64,000 bases of DNA from Streptomyces sp. Edi4 (GTDB taxonomy: Bacteria > Actinomycetota > Actinomycetes > Streptomycetales > Streptomycetaceae), in contig NZ_JBEJGY010000004.1 of assembly GCF_040253615.1 (NCBI RefSeq), positions 7,626,001-7,690,000 of the forward strand. The letters are read 5' to 3'. The translations under genes and the position numbers were made by a program. The notes beneath the pieces were generated by a model. It saw only the letters and a program-made list of their open reading frames with translations, did not search any database and was not told the origin of the DNA. Numbering within the stretch: position 1 is the first letter of the stretch; each line of letters opens with the position of its first letter. Of this stretch, positions 54,941 to 63,242 are shown one piece after another.

Positions 54941-55629
54941 AGAACGGGGCCTTCCGTCCGGGCGTCCTGCTGCTCGCGGTCGCGGGGATGCTCGTCGTGG
55001 GCCTGCCGCTGGCCGGCGCCGAGCCCGGGCCGCCGTCCGGGCCGCCGTCCGGGCCGCCGTCCGGGCCCGGGCCCGCGCCGAGCCCCGCTCCCCGGGATAC
55101 GGCGCCGGGGCCGCACGGCGTGCTGCCCGACAAGGAGTGCCGCCCCGCGTCACTGCCTCACCAGGAGCCGGCTCCCGGCGAACGAGCGCGAGCGGCCACG
55201 GCGGTCCGCGCGTGCTGGTCGGTGTCCGGCCCGGCCGTCCGGCCCGGCGCCGGCGGGGTCGAACTGCGGGCGCGGACGCTGACGGTGACGGGGCTGTACT
55301 GTCCGCCCGTCGCGGGCACCTGCCGAGCGGCGACCATCGACTTGCGCCGTCCTCGTATCCTCTACGGCGCTACAACGGCCGCGGCGTCGTGTGTGGTCGC
55401 CGAGCGGCTCACGCTGACGGGCTCCGTCGAGTTCAGCGCGTCCATGGTGCGCGGCCGCGCCTTCGGCGTGCTGCCCCTGGCCGTCTCGACGCGCCTTGTC
55501 CCGCCGGTGCCGTTGCCCCTGTTGGTGCTCGACGATGTCGTCGCGAACGGTCTGTCGGTGCGGGCAGAGCATGTCGAGGGCACGGCGATGACCATCGGCC
55601 CGGACCGTGTCTGCTCGGACGCGCGGTGA
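54937..55629 (+). CDS. Secreted protein of the DUF6230/DUF6114 operon
   Basis: A 230-residue exported protein with a signal peptide (residues 1-27) and a GPPS linker repeat (three 12-bp units at about 55027-55067). A beta-rich domain follows, with six cysteines (CRPAS, RACWS, LYCPP, GTCRA, ASCVV, RVCSD) that could form disulphides. ELRARTLTVTGLYC and AERLTLTGSVEFSASM resemble the DUF6230 beta-repeat style, so it may be a distant paralogue of the first gene in the operon. No known enzyme motif. Confidence 0.75.
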   Translation: MKNGAFRPGVLLLAVAGMLVVGLPLAGAEPGPPSGPPSGPPSGPGPAPSPAPRDTAPGPHGVLPDKECRPASLPHQEPAPGERARAATAVRACWSVSGPAVRPGAGGVELRARTLTVTGLYCPPVAGTCRAATIDLRRPRILYGATTAAASCVVAERLTLTGSVEFSASMVRGRAFGVLPLAVSTRLVPPVPLPLLVLDDVVANGLSVRAEHVEGTAMTIGPDRVCSDAR

Positions 55630-55765
55630 GGTGTCATAGCGGTACGTCGAACTCGACACCTGGCTACGGGTACTCGTTCGCGATCGACGAGCCGGACGGA
55701 ACGCGGCTGTTGCCCGCCCCGGGCATGACACAACACGGACGTGGGAACGACGCACAGTAATACCT

Positions 55766-55795
55766 GGACCCCGGTCGCCCTCGCGGCCGGGGTCC
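55766..55795. terminator. Stem-loop between convergent secreted-protein genes
   Basis: A 9-bp stem GGACCCCGG/CCGGGGTCC (55766-55774 with 55787-55795). Confidence 0.75.
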
Positions 55796-55810
55796 GAGCA
55801 CATCACAGGG

Positions 55811-56116
55811 TCAAGCGGTCCGGAACTGCCACTTGCTGGCGACGCGGTCGTTCTTCTCGCACCACGCCGTCGAACCGCGGCGGTCTCCCTGCCACACCCA
55901 TGCCCCCTGATGCGCGCTGCCGTGCCGGCACGTGATGGTGGCGCGGTAACTCGCCGGCCCCCGGCCATCGCACCAGCCGGAGAACCTGGTGGTGTTCTTC
56001 TCCCACACGACGCACTTCGGTGACGCTTGCGCCTGAGCGGCCGTTGCCACCGTGACCGCGCCTGATCCGAGCAGTACGGCAGACGTTGCCAACGCGGCGA
56101 TCCTGAGCTTCAGCAC
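55811..56116 (-). CDS. Small secreted cysteine-containing protein
   Basis: A 101-residue protein with a clear signal peptide (LKLRIAALATSAVLLGSGAV, cleavage after AQAQA near 30) and a compact mature part with four Cys (KCVVW, GWCDG, ITCRHG, AWCEK) spaced for two disulphides. Trp/His/Arg content suggests an extracellular binding role. No family recognised. Confidence 0.75.
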   Translation of the reverse strand: MLKLRIAALATSAVLLGSGAVTVATAAQAQASPKCVVWEKNTTRFSGWCDGRGPASYRATITCRHGSAHQGAWVWQGDRRGSTAWCEKNDRVASKWQFRTA

Positions 56117-56385
56117 ACCAATCTCCCTGTCTCATCGCGAGCGGTTCCTTCACCACCCGACGTTAGAGACCGAACCGGGCCGCCCGAATCGTGCCGCTGA
56201 ATGACCCCTGAATCCACTCACCGCGTCAGTGGGTAAACCCTGGCGGTATCCACTGTCCGCGGTCATAGGGCCCATGTACGCCGGTACGGCACGGAGCAAC
56301 GAGCGAGGCGTACCGGCATCCTGGTAACGCCGGTCACGTGGTCGAACCGTTGTTGCCCGTGCGCTCCCCGGACAGCGTTGTACCA

Positions 56386-56404
56386 TGTCGTCCAATGGAC
56401 GACA
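56386..56404. promoter_or_regulatory. RheA-type heat-shock operator 1 (TGTCGTC-N5-GACGACA)
   Basis: A perfect inverted repeat of the form TGTC-R-TC-N5-GA-Y-GACA. The published RheA operator of Streptomyces hsp18 is TGTCATC-N5-GATGACA, so spacing and ends agree and only the central position of each arm differs. It lies 424 bp before htpG. Confidence 0.7.
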
Positions 56405-56411
56405 GAAGGCA

Positions 56412-56430
56412 TGTCGTCCACTTGATGACT
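56412..56430. promoter_or_regulatory. RheA-type heat-shock operator 2 (TGTCGTC-N5-GATGACT)
   Basis: A second copy 26 bp downstream (centre to centre) with one arm end mismatched. Two sites at about 2.5 helical turns favour cooperative binding. Confidence 0.6.
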
Positions 56431-56447
56431 GGCCTAGGGGGGTGCCC

Positions 56448-56804
56448 GTGACATCAGCAGTGCGATCGGCCGCGAGCACCGACGACCACGCCCCGGTGTC
56501 CTTCCCCGCCGGGGACGCGGTGCACGGCGCTACCCGCCATCGGGCCGCCGAACCCACCGGCGCCGCCGGCCCGCGCCGCCTCGCCGGGCCGATCGCCACG
56601 CGCCACCCCCGCGCATCCGAAGCGAGCGCAGCCATCCCCGCGCGCAGCCCCCGGCGCCGCGAACGGCGCCGAGCCCCTTGCCCCTGCGGCCGACGGGCGC
56701 CCCACCTCGTCGTGGACGCGGAGGCGTTCCCGGCCTGCCCACAACCATCCATGCCGAGGCGGGCCATGTGGTGCCGTCCCGGCCCCAGTTCTGTCCGTTC
56801 ATGA
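56448..56804 (+). CDS. Possible small ORF in the htpG leader
   Basis: GTG 56448 with a GGGGGGT site upstream opens a 118-residue Arg/Pro-rich frame ending 23 bp before htpG. It has no domain or conservation signal and reads like random GC-rich sequence. It is listed because its position right after the operators and before htpG would fit a leader peptide gene. Confidence 0.2.
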   Translation: MTSAVRSAASTDDHAPVSFPAGDAVHGATRHRAAEPTGAAGPRRLAGPIATRHPRASEASAAIPARSPRRRERRRAPCPCGRRAPHLVVDAEAFPACPQPSMPRRAMWCRPGPSSVRS

Positions 56805-56827
56805 CCTTCCCACAGAAAGGGCCCCCC

Positions 56828-58747
56828 ATGGGCAGCAGTGTCGAGACGCTGGAATTCCAGGCCGAGACCCGCCAGTTGCTCCGACTGGTGATCCACTCGA
56901 TCTACTCGAACAAGGACATCTTCCTGCGCGAGCTGATCTCGAACGCCTCCGACGCCCTGGACAAACTGCGGCTGGAATCGCTGACCGACTCCGCCCTCGC
57001 TGGGGTCGACACCTCCGACCCGCACATCTCGCTGGAGGTCGACAAGGACGCCCGTACCCTGACCGTCCGCGACAACGGGATCGGCATGAGCCGGGACGAT
57101 CTCGTCGAGCTGATCGGCACGATCGCCAAGTCCGGCACCGCCGGTCTGCTGGAGAAGATCAAAGAGTCGAAGGACGCCGCCACGGCCGAGAACCTGATCG
57201 GGCAGTTCGGCGTCGGCTTCTACTCGGCGTTCATGGTCGCCGACAAGGTCACCCTGCGCACGCGGCGAGCCGGCACCGGCTCCGGCACGCAGTGGGAGTC
57301 CGACGGAGAGGGCACCTACGACATCCAGGCCGTCGACGGCCTGCCGGTGGGCACGTCGGTGACCTTGCATCTCAAGCCCGCCGACAGCGAGGACGGGCTC
57401 GCCGACTACCTGTCCGAGTCGAAGATCCGTCAGATCGTCAAGCAGTACTCGGACTTCATCCGCTGGCCGATCCGCATGGCCACCGAGCGCACCGACACCG
57501 AAGGTGAGACCACCCGCGAGGTCGACACACTCAACTCGATGAAGGCGCTGTGGGCCCGGCCGCGCAGCGAGGTCACCGAGGAGGAGTACAACGAGTTCTA
57601 CCAGCAGATCAGCCACGACTGGCTGGCCCCGGCCGAGACCATCCACATGCGCGCCGAAGGCACCTTCGAGTACGAGGCGCTGCTGTTCATCCCCTCGCAG
57701 GCACCGTTCGACCTGTTCTCCCGCGAGACCAAGCGCGGCGTGCAGCTGTACGTCAAGCGGGTGTTCATCATGGACGACTGCGAAGCGCTCATGCCCAACT
57801 ACCTGCGCTTCGTCAAGGGCGTGGTGGACGCGCACGACCTGTCGCTGAACGTCTCCCGCGAGATCCTTCAGCACGACCGCCAGATCCGCGGCGTGCGCCG
57901 GCGTCTGGTCAAGAAGGTCCTCGGCGCCATCAAGGACATGCAGACCAAGGACACCGAGCGTTATGTGAAGCTGTGGGCGGAGTTCGGCCGGGTGCTGAAG
58001 GAAGGCCTGATCGAGGAGACGGACAACACCGACGCCCTGCTGGAGCTGGTGTCCGCCGCGTCCACGCACGACCCGGAGAAGACCACCACACTGCGCGAGT
58101 ACGTCGGGCGCATGAAGGACGGTCAGGACACCATCTACTACCTGACCGGCGAGAACCGCGCGATGGTGGAGAACTCACCGCACATGGAGGCGTTCACCGC
58201 CAAGGGGTACGAGGTCCTGATCCTCACCGACCCCGTCGACGAGGTGTGGGTGGACCGGGTCACGGCCTTCGACGGCCACCGCCTCCAGTCCATCGCCAAG
58301 GGACAGGTCGACCTGGAGGAGTCCGGCGACGGCGACCATGAAGCCGACACGCAGAAGAATCAGCGCGAACAGGACTTCGCCGCTCTGCTGCCGTGGCTGA
58401 CCACCACCCTGTCCGAACACGTCAAGGAGGTCCGGCTGTCCTCACGCCTGACCACGTCGGCGGCGTGCGTCGTCGGCGACACCCACGATGTGACACCGAC
58501 CCTGGAGAAGATGTACCGGGCGATGGGGCAGCAACTCCCCACCGTCAAGCGCATCCTGGAGCTCAACCCCACCCACCCGCTCGTCACCGCCCTGCGCACA
58601 GCACACGACACCAACGCCGACGACCCCGCGCTCGCGGAGACCGCCGAACTGATCTACGGCAGCGCGCTCCTCGCCGAAGGCGGTGACCTGCCCGACCCCT
58701 CCCGCTTCACCCGGCTGCTCACCGAGCGCCTGGCCCGCACTCTGTAA
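56828..58747 (+). CDS. htpG: HSP90-family chaperone HtpG
   Basis: A 639-residue chaperone. The N-terminal ATPase region contains ELISNASDALDKLR, DNGIGM, GTIAKSGT and GQFGVGFYSAF. The middle domain has the LYVKRVFIMDDCEALMPNYL and GVVDAHDLSLNVSREILQ blocks, and the C-terminal dimer domain ends SRFTRLLTERLA. All ATP-site residues (Glu, Asn, Asp, Gly) are present and the length is the family norm. Not accompanied by dnaK or groEL. Two RheA-type operators far upstream suggest heat-shock repression. Confidence 0.97.
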   Translation: MGSSVETLEFQAETRQLLRLVIHSIYSNKDIFLRELISNASDALDKLRLESLTDSALAGVDTSDPHISLEVDKDARTLTVRDNGIGMSRDDLVELIGTIAKSGTAGLLEKIKESKDAATAENLIGQFGVGFYSAFMVADKVTLRTRRAGTGSGTQWESDGEGTYDIQAVDGLPVGTSVTLHLKPADSEDGLADYLSESKIRQIVKQYSDFIRWPIRMATERTDTEGETTREVDTLNSMKALWARPRSEVTEEEYNEFYQQISHDWLAPAETIHMRAEGTFEYEALLFIPSQAPFDLFSRETKRGVQLYVKRVFIMDDCEALMPNYLRFVKGVVDAHDLSLNVSREILQHDRQIRGVRRRLVKKVLGAIKDMQTKDTERYVKLWAEFGRVLKEGLIEETDNTDALLELVSAASTHDPEKTTTLREYVGRMKDGQDTIYYLTGENRAMVENSPHMEAFTAKGYEVLILTDPVDEVWVDRVTAFDGHRLQSIAKGQVDLEESGDGDHEADTQKNQREQDFAALLPWLTTTLSEHVKEVRLSSRLTTSAACVVGDTHDVTPTLEKMYRAMGQQLPTVKRILELNPTHPLVTALRTAHDTNADDPALAETAELIYGSALLAEGGDLPDPSRFTRLLTERLARTL

Positions 58748-59137
58748 CCCTGACTCTGTAACCGTGGGCGCGGCCGGAACCGCCACAGCGCGCCCGGCCG
58801 CACCCATCTCAGTACGACGGACAACACCCATCTCAATGCGACGGACAGTACGACGGGCACGCGTGACGTGCCCGTCGTGAGGGCGTGGCCGCAGGGCGCG
58901 CGGTGTGGAGTCCGGCGCACCACCGGAGCGCGCGCCCCTGTGCTTCCGCACCCGCGCGGTCGGCGAGAAATGGCCTGCTGACGGGCTCGAAGGCGACTGA
59001 ATACTGGACGACGTTCCCGTGGGACCCGGTCGGCGGCGCGACCGCTCGGCCGTGGCCCGTCCCGCGTCCATGTCGGTCCTCGTCGTCCCAAGTCCTTGAG
59101 GGCCGGAACGGACCGCCGACGAAGAGGAGTTGCCCCC

Positions 59138-59518
59138 ATGCGTCGTATCCACTCGTTCGCCGTCGCCTCCGTGGCCCTGGTCGCCGCGCTCGGTGTCGTG
59201 CCCACCGCGACGGCGGCCCCCTCGGCCCCCGCACGTGCCGCGGCCTACAACTGCTCGCCCGGCTACTTCTGCATCTACAGCGGCTGGAACGGCAACGGCA
59301 CCCGCTGCCAGTGGTCACAGTCCAAACTGGCCAACACCGCGGACAACTGCTCCTTCATCCAGAAGGGCAAGAACGTGCTCTCCGTGCGGAACAGGACGGG
59401 CCACCGCGTCCAGTACTACACGCAGACGAACTACCACGCGCGCGTCGGCTCCACCCCGTCCGGTGGGCGCGGCAACCTGCAAGGCAGTTACCAGATCCGC
59501 TCGTTCAAGCCCCAGTAA
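59138..59518 (+). CDS. Secreted peptidase-inhibitor-like protein (I36 type), second copy
   Basis: A 126-residue exported protein with signal peptide (HSFAVASVALVAALGVVPTATAA in outline) and mature start YNCSPGYFCIYSGWNGNGTRC, the Cys/aromatic pattern of the I36 family. AAGAGGAG precedes the ATG. It shares only family-level pattern with the protein at 32058, so the two are separate members. Confidence 0.82.
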   Translation: MRRIHSFAVASVALVAALGVVPTATAAPSAPARAAAYNCSPGYFCIYSGWNGNGTRCQWSQSKLANTADNCSFIQKGKNVLSVRNRTGHRVQYYTQTNYHARVGSTPSGGRGNLQGSYQIRSFKPQ

Positions 59519-59824
59519 CGCCGTACCGCCGACCGGCGCCACGTGCCCCCGTGGGGTGACGCGGATGGTCCTGGTCGAGCTCCACTCCGGCAACCGGGCG
59601 CAGGGGTCGTCACCGACGGTCCGCGTCAACTACCGCCTGTGCGAAGGCGGCTGGCGCCTCCTGCGGCAGGTTGTGGCCGATGTTCGCGAGGGTCCGGCGC
59701 TCGTAGGGCCCGGTGAAGTGATGTCGGTATGCCGAGCCGTCACCGGGGGCGGTGAAGGGGTCGAGGGCGGCATCAGGCGTGAGGGTGGGAACACCCGGGA
59801 CGCGGTGCCGCCGGCCTGGAGCGA

Positions 59825-59965
59825 CTTCAGCCCCACCACGGGTGGGCAGGGACGACCGAGGTCACCATCACGGGCGCGGGCTTCCCGAAGAACACCGCCG
59901 TTCATTTCACGGACAAGTCGTCGAAGTCGGTCACCTGGGTCTTGGACACGCAGCCGAACCGTTCC
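59825..59965 (+). pseudogene. Decayed TIG/IPT-domain gene fragment
   Basis: One frame reads FSPTTGGQG and, after a one-base shift near 59851, TEVTITGAGFPKNTAVHFTD and on to TWVLDTQPN. Together they match the immunoglobulin-like IPT/TIG fold (P-T-x-G-x-x-G-T-x-V-T-I-T-G-x-G-F). The surrounding 59519-60190 stretch has no intact frame. This is the remnant of a cell-surface protein gene. Confidence 0.6.
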
Positions 59966-60194
59966 TGGCCGTCGCCGACGAGACAAGCCCGGCCAGCACG
60001 CGGCGGATCGGCTCGAAGCCGTTGGGATCAATGGTCGGCGGCATCGGCGACCGCGCCGGCCTGCCAACCGGGAGGCGTACAGGTAACGCCGCATGGGGCA
60101 ATCGGTGTGCCGGATACCCAATGATGCGGACGCGCTGACACCCAGAGGAAACCGCCTGGTCGCGCGACCGGCCCTCATCCGCACCGTCGCACGA

Positions 60195-60770
60195 CTACCG
60201 CGGGGCTGCGGCGGCGCGCACCTCGGCGAGCGCTTGCCGGGCCAGCGGGCCGAAGCCCTCGCTATTGGCGGTGTCGAGCCACTGGTCGTAGGCGATCTCC
60301 CAGACGAGCTTGCCCAGTTCGGCGGTCACGCGTGCCGGCCGGCCAGGGACTCCGCGGCGGGCAAGAGCCTCGATCATCGAGGCGGTGAGGTCGGTCCTCT
60401 TCAGGGCTTCGCGTTCACGCAGTTCCGTATGGGCGTTCAGCACGGCCTGGCGCCGGGCGCTGAATTCGCGGCGGTCGGCGGTGAAGAACGTCCGGCCGAG
60501 CGCGTCGAGTGCGTACGCCACCGCGTCGAGCGGCCCGGCGGACGGTGGCGCGGCGGAGATCCCCTCGACGAGCAGACCGGCCACCGTCCCCCCGCCGAAG
60601 AGCACTTCGCGCTTGTCCTTGAAGTACCGGAAGAACGTGCTCTTCGTGAGCCCCGCGCGCTCCGCGATCTCGATCACGGTCGTGCTCTCGTAGCCGTGCG
60701 CCTCGAAGAGTTCGAGTGCGGCGGCGGCGAGTCGTTCTGGTGCGTCGGGTTGCCAGCGAGCCATGGGCAT
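60195..60770 (-). CDS. TetR-family regulator
   Basis: A 191-residue regulator. HTH: TTVIEIAERAGLTKSTFFRYFKDKREVLF at about residues 30-58 in outline (key I-A-E-R-A-G-L, K-S-T-F-F-R-Y-F). Start at 60770 or 60764. It is divergent from the oxidoreductase gene, with two matching palindromes in the 75-bp gap, the usual self-regulated arrangement. Confidence 0.92.
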   Translation of the reverse strand: MPMARWQPDAPERLAAAALELFEAHGYESTTVIEIAERAGLTKSTFFRYFKDKREVLFGGGTVAGLLVEGISAAPPSAGPLDAVAYALDALGRTFFTADRREFSARRQAVLNAHTELREREALKRTDLTASMIEALARRGVPGRPARVTAELGKLVWEIAYDQWLDTANSEGFGPLARQALAEVRAAAAPR

Positions 60771-60777
60771 AGTCTAC

Positions 60778-60823
60778 GGGACTTCGTCCCATCACTCGTG
60801 TACGGTCGATGAGACCAAGTCCC
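60778..60823. promoter_or_regulatory. Two TetR operators (GGGAC-N3-GTCCC type)
   Basis: GGGACTTCGTCCC (60778-60790, perfect) and GAGACCAAGTCCC (60811-60823, one mismatch), each followed by ATCAC, lie 33 bp apart in the divergent gap. Confidence 0.75.
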
Positions 60824-60845
60824 ATCACTTACCGGGAGATCGCTG

Positions 60846-61766
60846 ATGAGCAGAGCTGTCCGTTATGAGAGGTTCGGCAGTCCCGAAGTCCTCGAAGTGC
60901 AGGAGATACCCGAGCCGCACGCCGCGCCGGACGAGGTGCGCGTCCGGGTCACGGCCGCCGGACTCAACCCGATGGACTGGCAGATCGCCGCAAAGCCCGA
61001 CATGGCGGCGCGGTTCGGTATCACCCTGCCCGCCGGGTTCGGCAGCGACTTCGCCGGAGTGGTGGACGAGGTGGGCGCAGATGCCACCGGTTTCGCGATC
61101 GGCGACCGGGTGTTCGGGGCCGCGATCGGCCGGTCCGTCGCCGACTTCGTGCTGGTCAAGACGCCTACCGCAACGCTGTGGCCGACTCCGGAAGGCGTCG
61201 GTGACGCGGTGGCGAGCACGCTCCCGGTGTCCGGCCTGACAGCTGCCGCCGCGCTCGCGGCGATCGGTCTCCGCAGCGGGGACACCGTCCTGATCGGTGG
61301 GGCCGCCGGTGGCGTCGGGATCTTCGCCGTGCAGTTGGCGAAGCTCGCGGGCGCCCGGGTGCTCGGCACCGCGTCCGAGGGCACGTTCGGATTCCTGCGC
61401 GGGCTCGGGGCCATACCCGTGGCGTACGGCCCCGGCCTGGCGGATCGGGTGCGGACCCTGGCCCCCGAAGGGATCACCGCAGCCACCGACCTGTTCGGAA
61501 GGGAGGCGGCCGAGACGGCGCTGAAACTCGGCGTGGTGCCCGAACGGATCTCCGTCGTCGCCGACGGCCCCGCCCCGCCGCCCGGCGTGCGCATGGCGGG
61601 CGCCCTCGACGCGGCTCCGGGCACCCTGAAGGGGATCGCCGACGCGGTCCACTCCGGCGAGATCACCGTGCCGATCGCGGCGACCTTCACGGTGGAGCGG
61701 ATTCGCGAAGCGGTGATGACGCAGGCTGAGAGGCATGTTCACGGCAAAATCGTGGTCACGCTGTAA
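60846..61766 (+). CDS. NADPH-dependent quinone oxidoreductase-like dehydrogenase
   Basis: A 306-residue medium-chain dehydrogenase/reductase without zinc ligands. Landmarks are AAGLNPMDWQI near residue 37, GSDFAGVVDEVG near 61 and the cofactor motif IGGAAGGVGIFAVQLAKLAGA near 150. It reduces enones or quinones with NADPH. GGGAGA before the ATG. Repressed presumably by the divergent TetR gene product when no ligand is present. Confidence 0.92.
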   Translation: MSRAVRYERFGSPEVLEVQEIPEPHAAPDEVRVRVTAAGLNPMDWQIAAKPDMAARFGITLPAGFGSDFAGVVDEVGADATGFAIGDRVFGAAIGRSVADFVLVKTPTATLWPTPEGVGDAVASTLPVSGLTAAAALAAIGLRSGDTVLIGGAAGGVGIFAVQLAKLAGARVLGTASEGTFGFLRGLGAIPVAYGPGLADRVRTLAPEGITAATDLFGREAAETALKLGVVPERISVVADGPAPPPGVRMAGALDAAPGTLKGIADAVHSGEITVPIAATFTVERIREAVMTQAERHVHGKIVVTL

Positions 61767-61808
61767 CCGGTCACGCTGTAACGGATAACGGATAACGGAT
61801 AACGGATA
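61754..61808. repeat. Direct repeat and four 7-bp repeats at the 3' end of the oxidoreductase gene
   Basis: GGTCACGCTGTAAC occurs at 61754-61767 and again at 61769-61782, so the gene's last codons and stop were copied. The unit ACGGATA then follows four times (61781-61808). A slippage-prone region of very different composition from the gene. Confidence 0.9.
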
Positions 61809-62027
61809 ACGGTACACGTGGGTGGTCACCTGCCCGGTGACTCGATGACCACGTGGACTCGCGCCCGGCGCGACGCCTCCCTTGCCCGCCAGCAGCTGAG
61901 GCTACTGCCGTTTGCCGCAAATCACCCTATCCGCACCCTAGTTGGGCGTGAGCAGCGCGCTGGATCAGTGCCGAGCCTTCCTGGTGCGCGCACAGGATGC
62001 CGGCTTCGGTAGGGGTGAAGCCACCGG

Positions 62028-62053
62028 GTAGCAGCTCCAGGTAGCAGCTCCAG
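62028..62053. repeat. Tandem 13-bp repeat in non-coding stretch
   Basis: GTAGCAGCTCCAG is duplicated head-to-tail. The stretch 61809-62411 has no supportable gene; the minus-strand frame through it (GGFTPTEAGILCAHQEG) may be a decayed piece of one. Confidence 0.7.
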
Positions 62054-62411
62054 GCTGTTCGTGGGCGTTGTGCCGCTGCGGGTGGCGGGGCAGGCAGGAG
62101 CGGAGCCACCGCTGGGGGACAACGACGCAAGCCGCTCCCGCCCGCCTGTATACCGGCGTCATGAGCGAACCTCTGGCGCCTGGGGCCGGGCCTTCGGGCC
62201 GCGCAGGCCGTCGCATCGGGTACCGCGTTCACATCACGCCGTCTTCCGGCAGCGCGCTCCAGGCTGGGTGCGGCGGTGTCGGCGCCGTCTCCTGCCTAGT
62301 GAGCCACTGCGCGCGCGACGGTCAAGTGCGCCTGCGGAAGGGCGTGTTGACGCCACCCGCTCCCTCGACTTCTTGAAGCTCCGTACCCGTGCCGACCATG
62401 CTCCGGCCGCA

Positions 62412-62425
62412 TGAGAGCGCTCTCA
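62412..62425 (+). promoter_or_regulatory. LacI/CebR-like 14-bp palindrome
   Basis: TGAGAGCGCTCTCA is a perfect 14-bp palindrome ending 36 bp before the start codon of the expansin-like gene. The CebR box for cellobiose/cellulose genes in Streptomyces is TGGGAGCGCTCCCA; this site differs at one position per arm. Confidence 0.6.
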
Positions 62426-62461
62426 GGCGGAGAGCGCGCAACGGGAACGAGGTGTCACCGT

Positions 62462-62872
62462 ATGAAACTCGGGAGATGGAGCGGAGCCCTGGCCGCCGCA
62501 GTGGTGGGTGTCGCGTTCGGTGCCGGTACGGCCCATGCCTCCATACCCATCGGGCAGGCGATGTCCGGTAAGGCCACGTACTACAACGACAAGGGTTACG
62601 GCGCCTGCGGTACGCAGATCGACGCGTCGAGTCAGGATCTGGTCGCCGTCTCGCCGGCTTGGTGGACCACCGCGAACCCGAACAACGACCCTTTGTGCAA
62701 GGGTATTTCGGTGCAGGTCACCTATCACGGCAAGACCATCACAGTGCCCGTACGGGACAAGTGCCTGTCGTGCGAGCGGACGCACATCGACCTCAGCCAG
62801 ACCGCGTTCCGTAAATTCGCGGCGCTGGACGTCGGTGTCATCAATGGGATCACTTGGAAGTTCGTGAAGTAG
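62462..62872 (+). CDS. Secreted double-psi beta-barrel protein (expansin/RlpA-like)
   Basis: A 136-residue exported protein. Signal peptide LGRWSGALAAAVVGVAFGAG and AHAS cleavage, then GKATYYNDKGYGACGTQIDAS, ISVQVTYHGKTITVPVRDKC and HIDLSQTAFRKFAALDVGVI, the domain 1 pattern of expansin, barwin-like and RlpA proteins. Its HIDLS block holds the conserved Asp. It has no cellulose-binding domain 2. The nearest description is a cysteine/serine-inhibitor or barwin-like wall protein. A CebR-like operator just upstream points to cellulose-related control. Confidence 0.85.
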   Translation: MKLGRWSGALAAAVVGVAFGAGTAHASIPIGQAMSGKATYYNDKGYGACGTQIDASSQDLVAVSPAWWTTANPNNDPLCKGISVQVTYHGKTITVPVRDKCLSCERTHIDLSQTAFRKFAALDVGVINGITWKFVK

Positions 62873-63242
62873 CGCGGGGCGGCGCGATTCGCGGCGGCTT
62901 GTCCGCCGTGTGCGCCAGTTCTGACGGTGTCGATCGAAGGTGCCTGGTGAGGGGGGCCAGGCACCGCCACGGCCTCCGTGCACCGGGAGGCGCCGTCGCG
63001 GTCACTCCCCGGCCGATCGCGGGCCGATCGCGCACCGGCAGGGCACATTCCGGCACGGAACATCCTGGCCCGCGTCGCCCGCGCCCGCGCCCGCTCCTCG
63101 CCTCGCCTCGCGTCAAAGGCCTGGTCTCGCGCGCCGGTCGCCCGCCGCTCCCGGGCGCCCTCGTGTCAACTCAGCGGGTCCGGGGGCGCCGCCGGCACCC
63201 CGTCTACCTGCCACCTGGCCCTCGGAACCGGCCGCGCCGCCG

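Noticed and set aside
61809..62411. Overlapping frames in both strands
   Set aside because: Short, mutually exclusive and without motifs; only repeats and the CebR-like box are supported.
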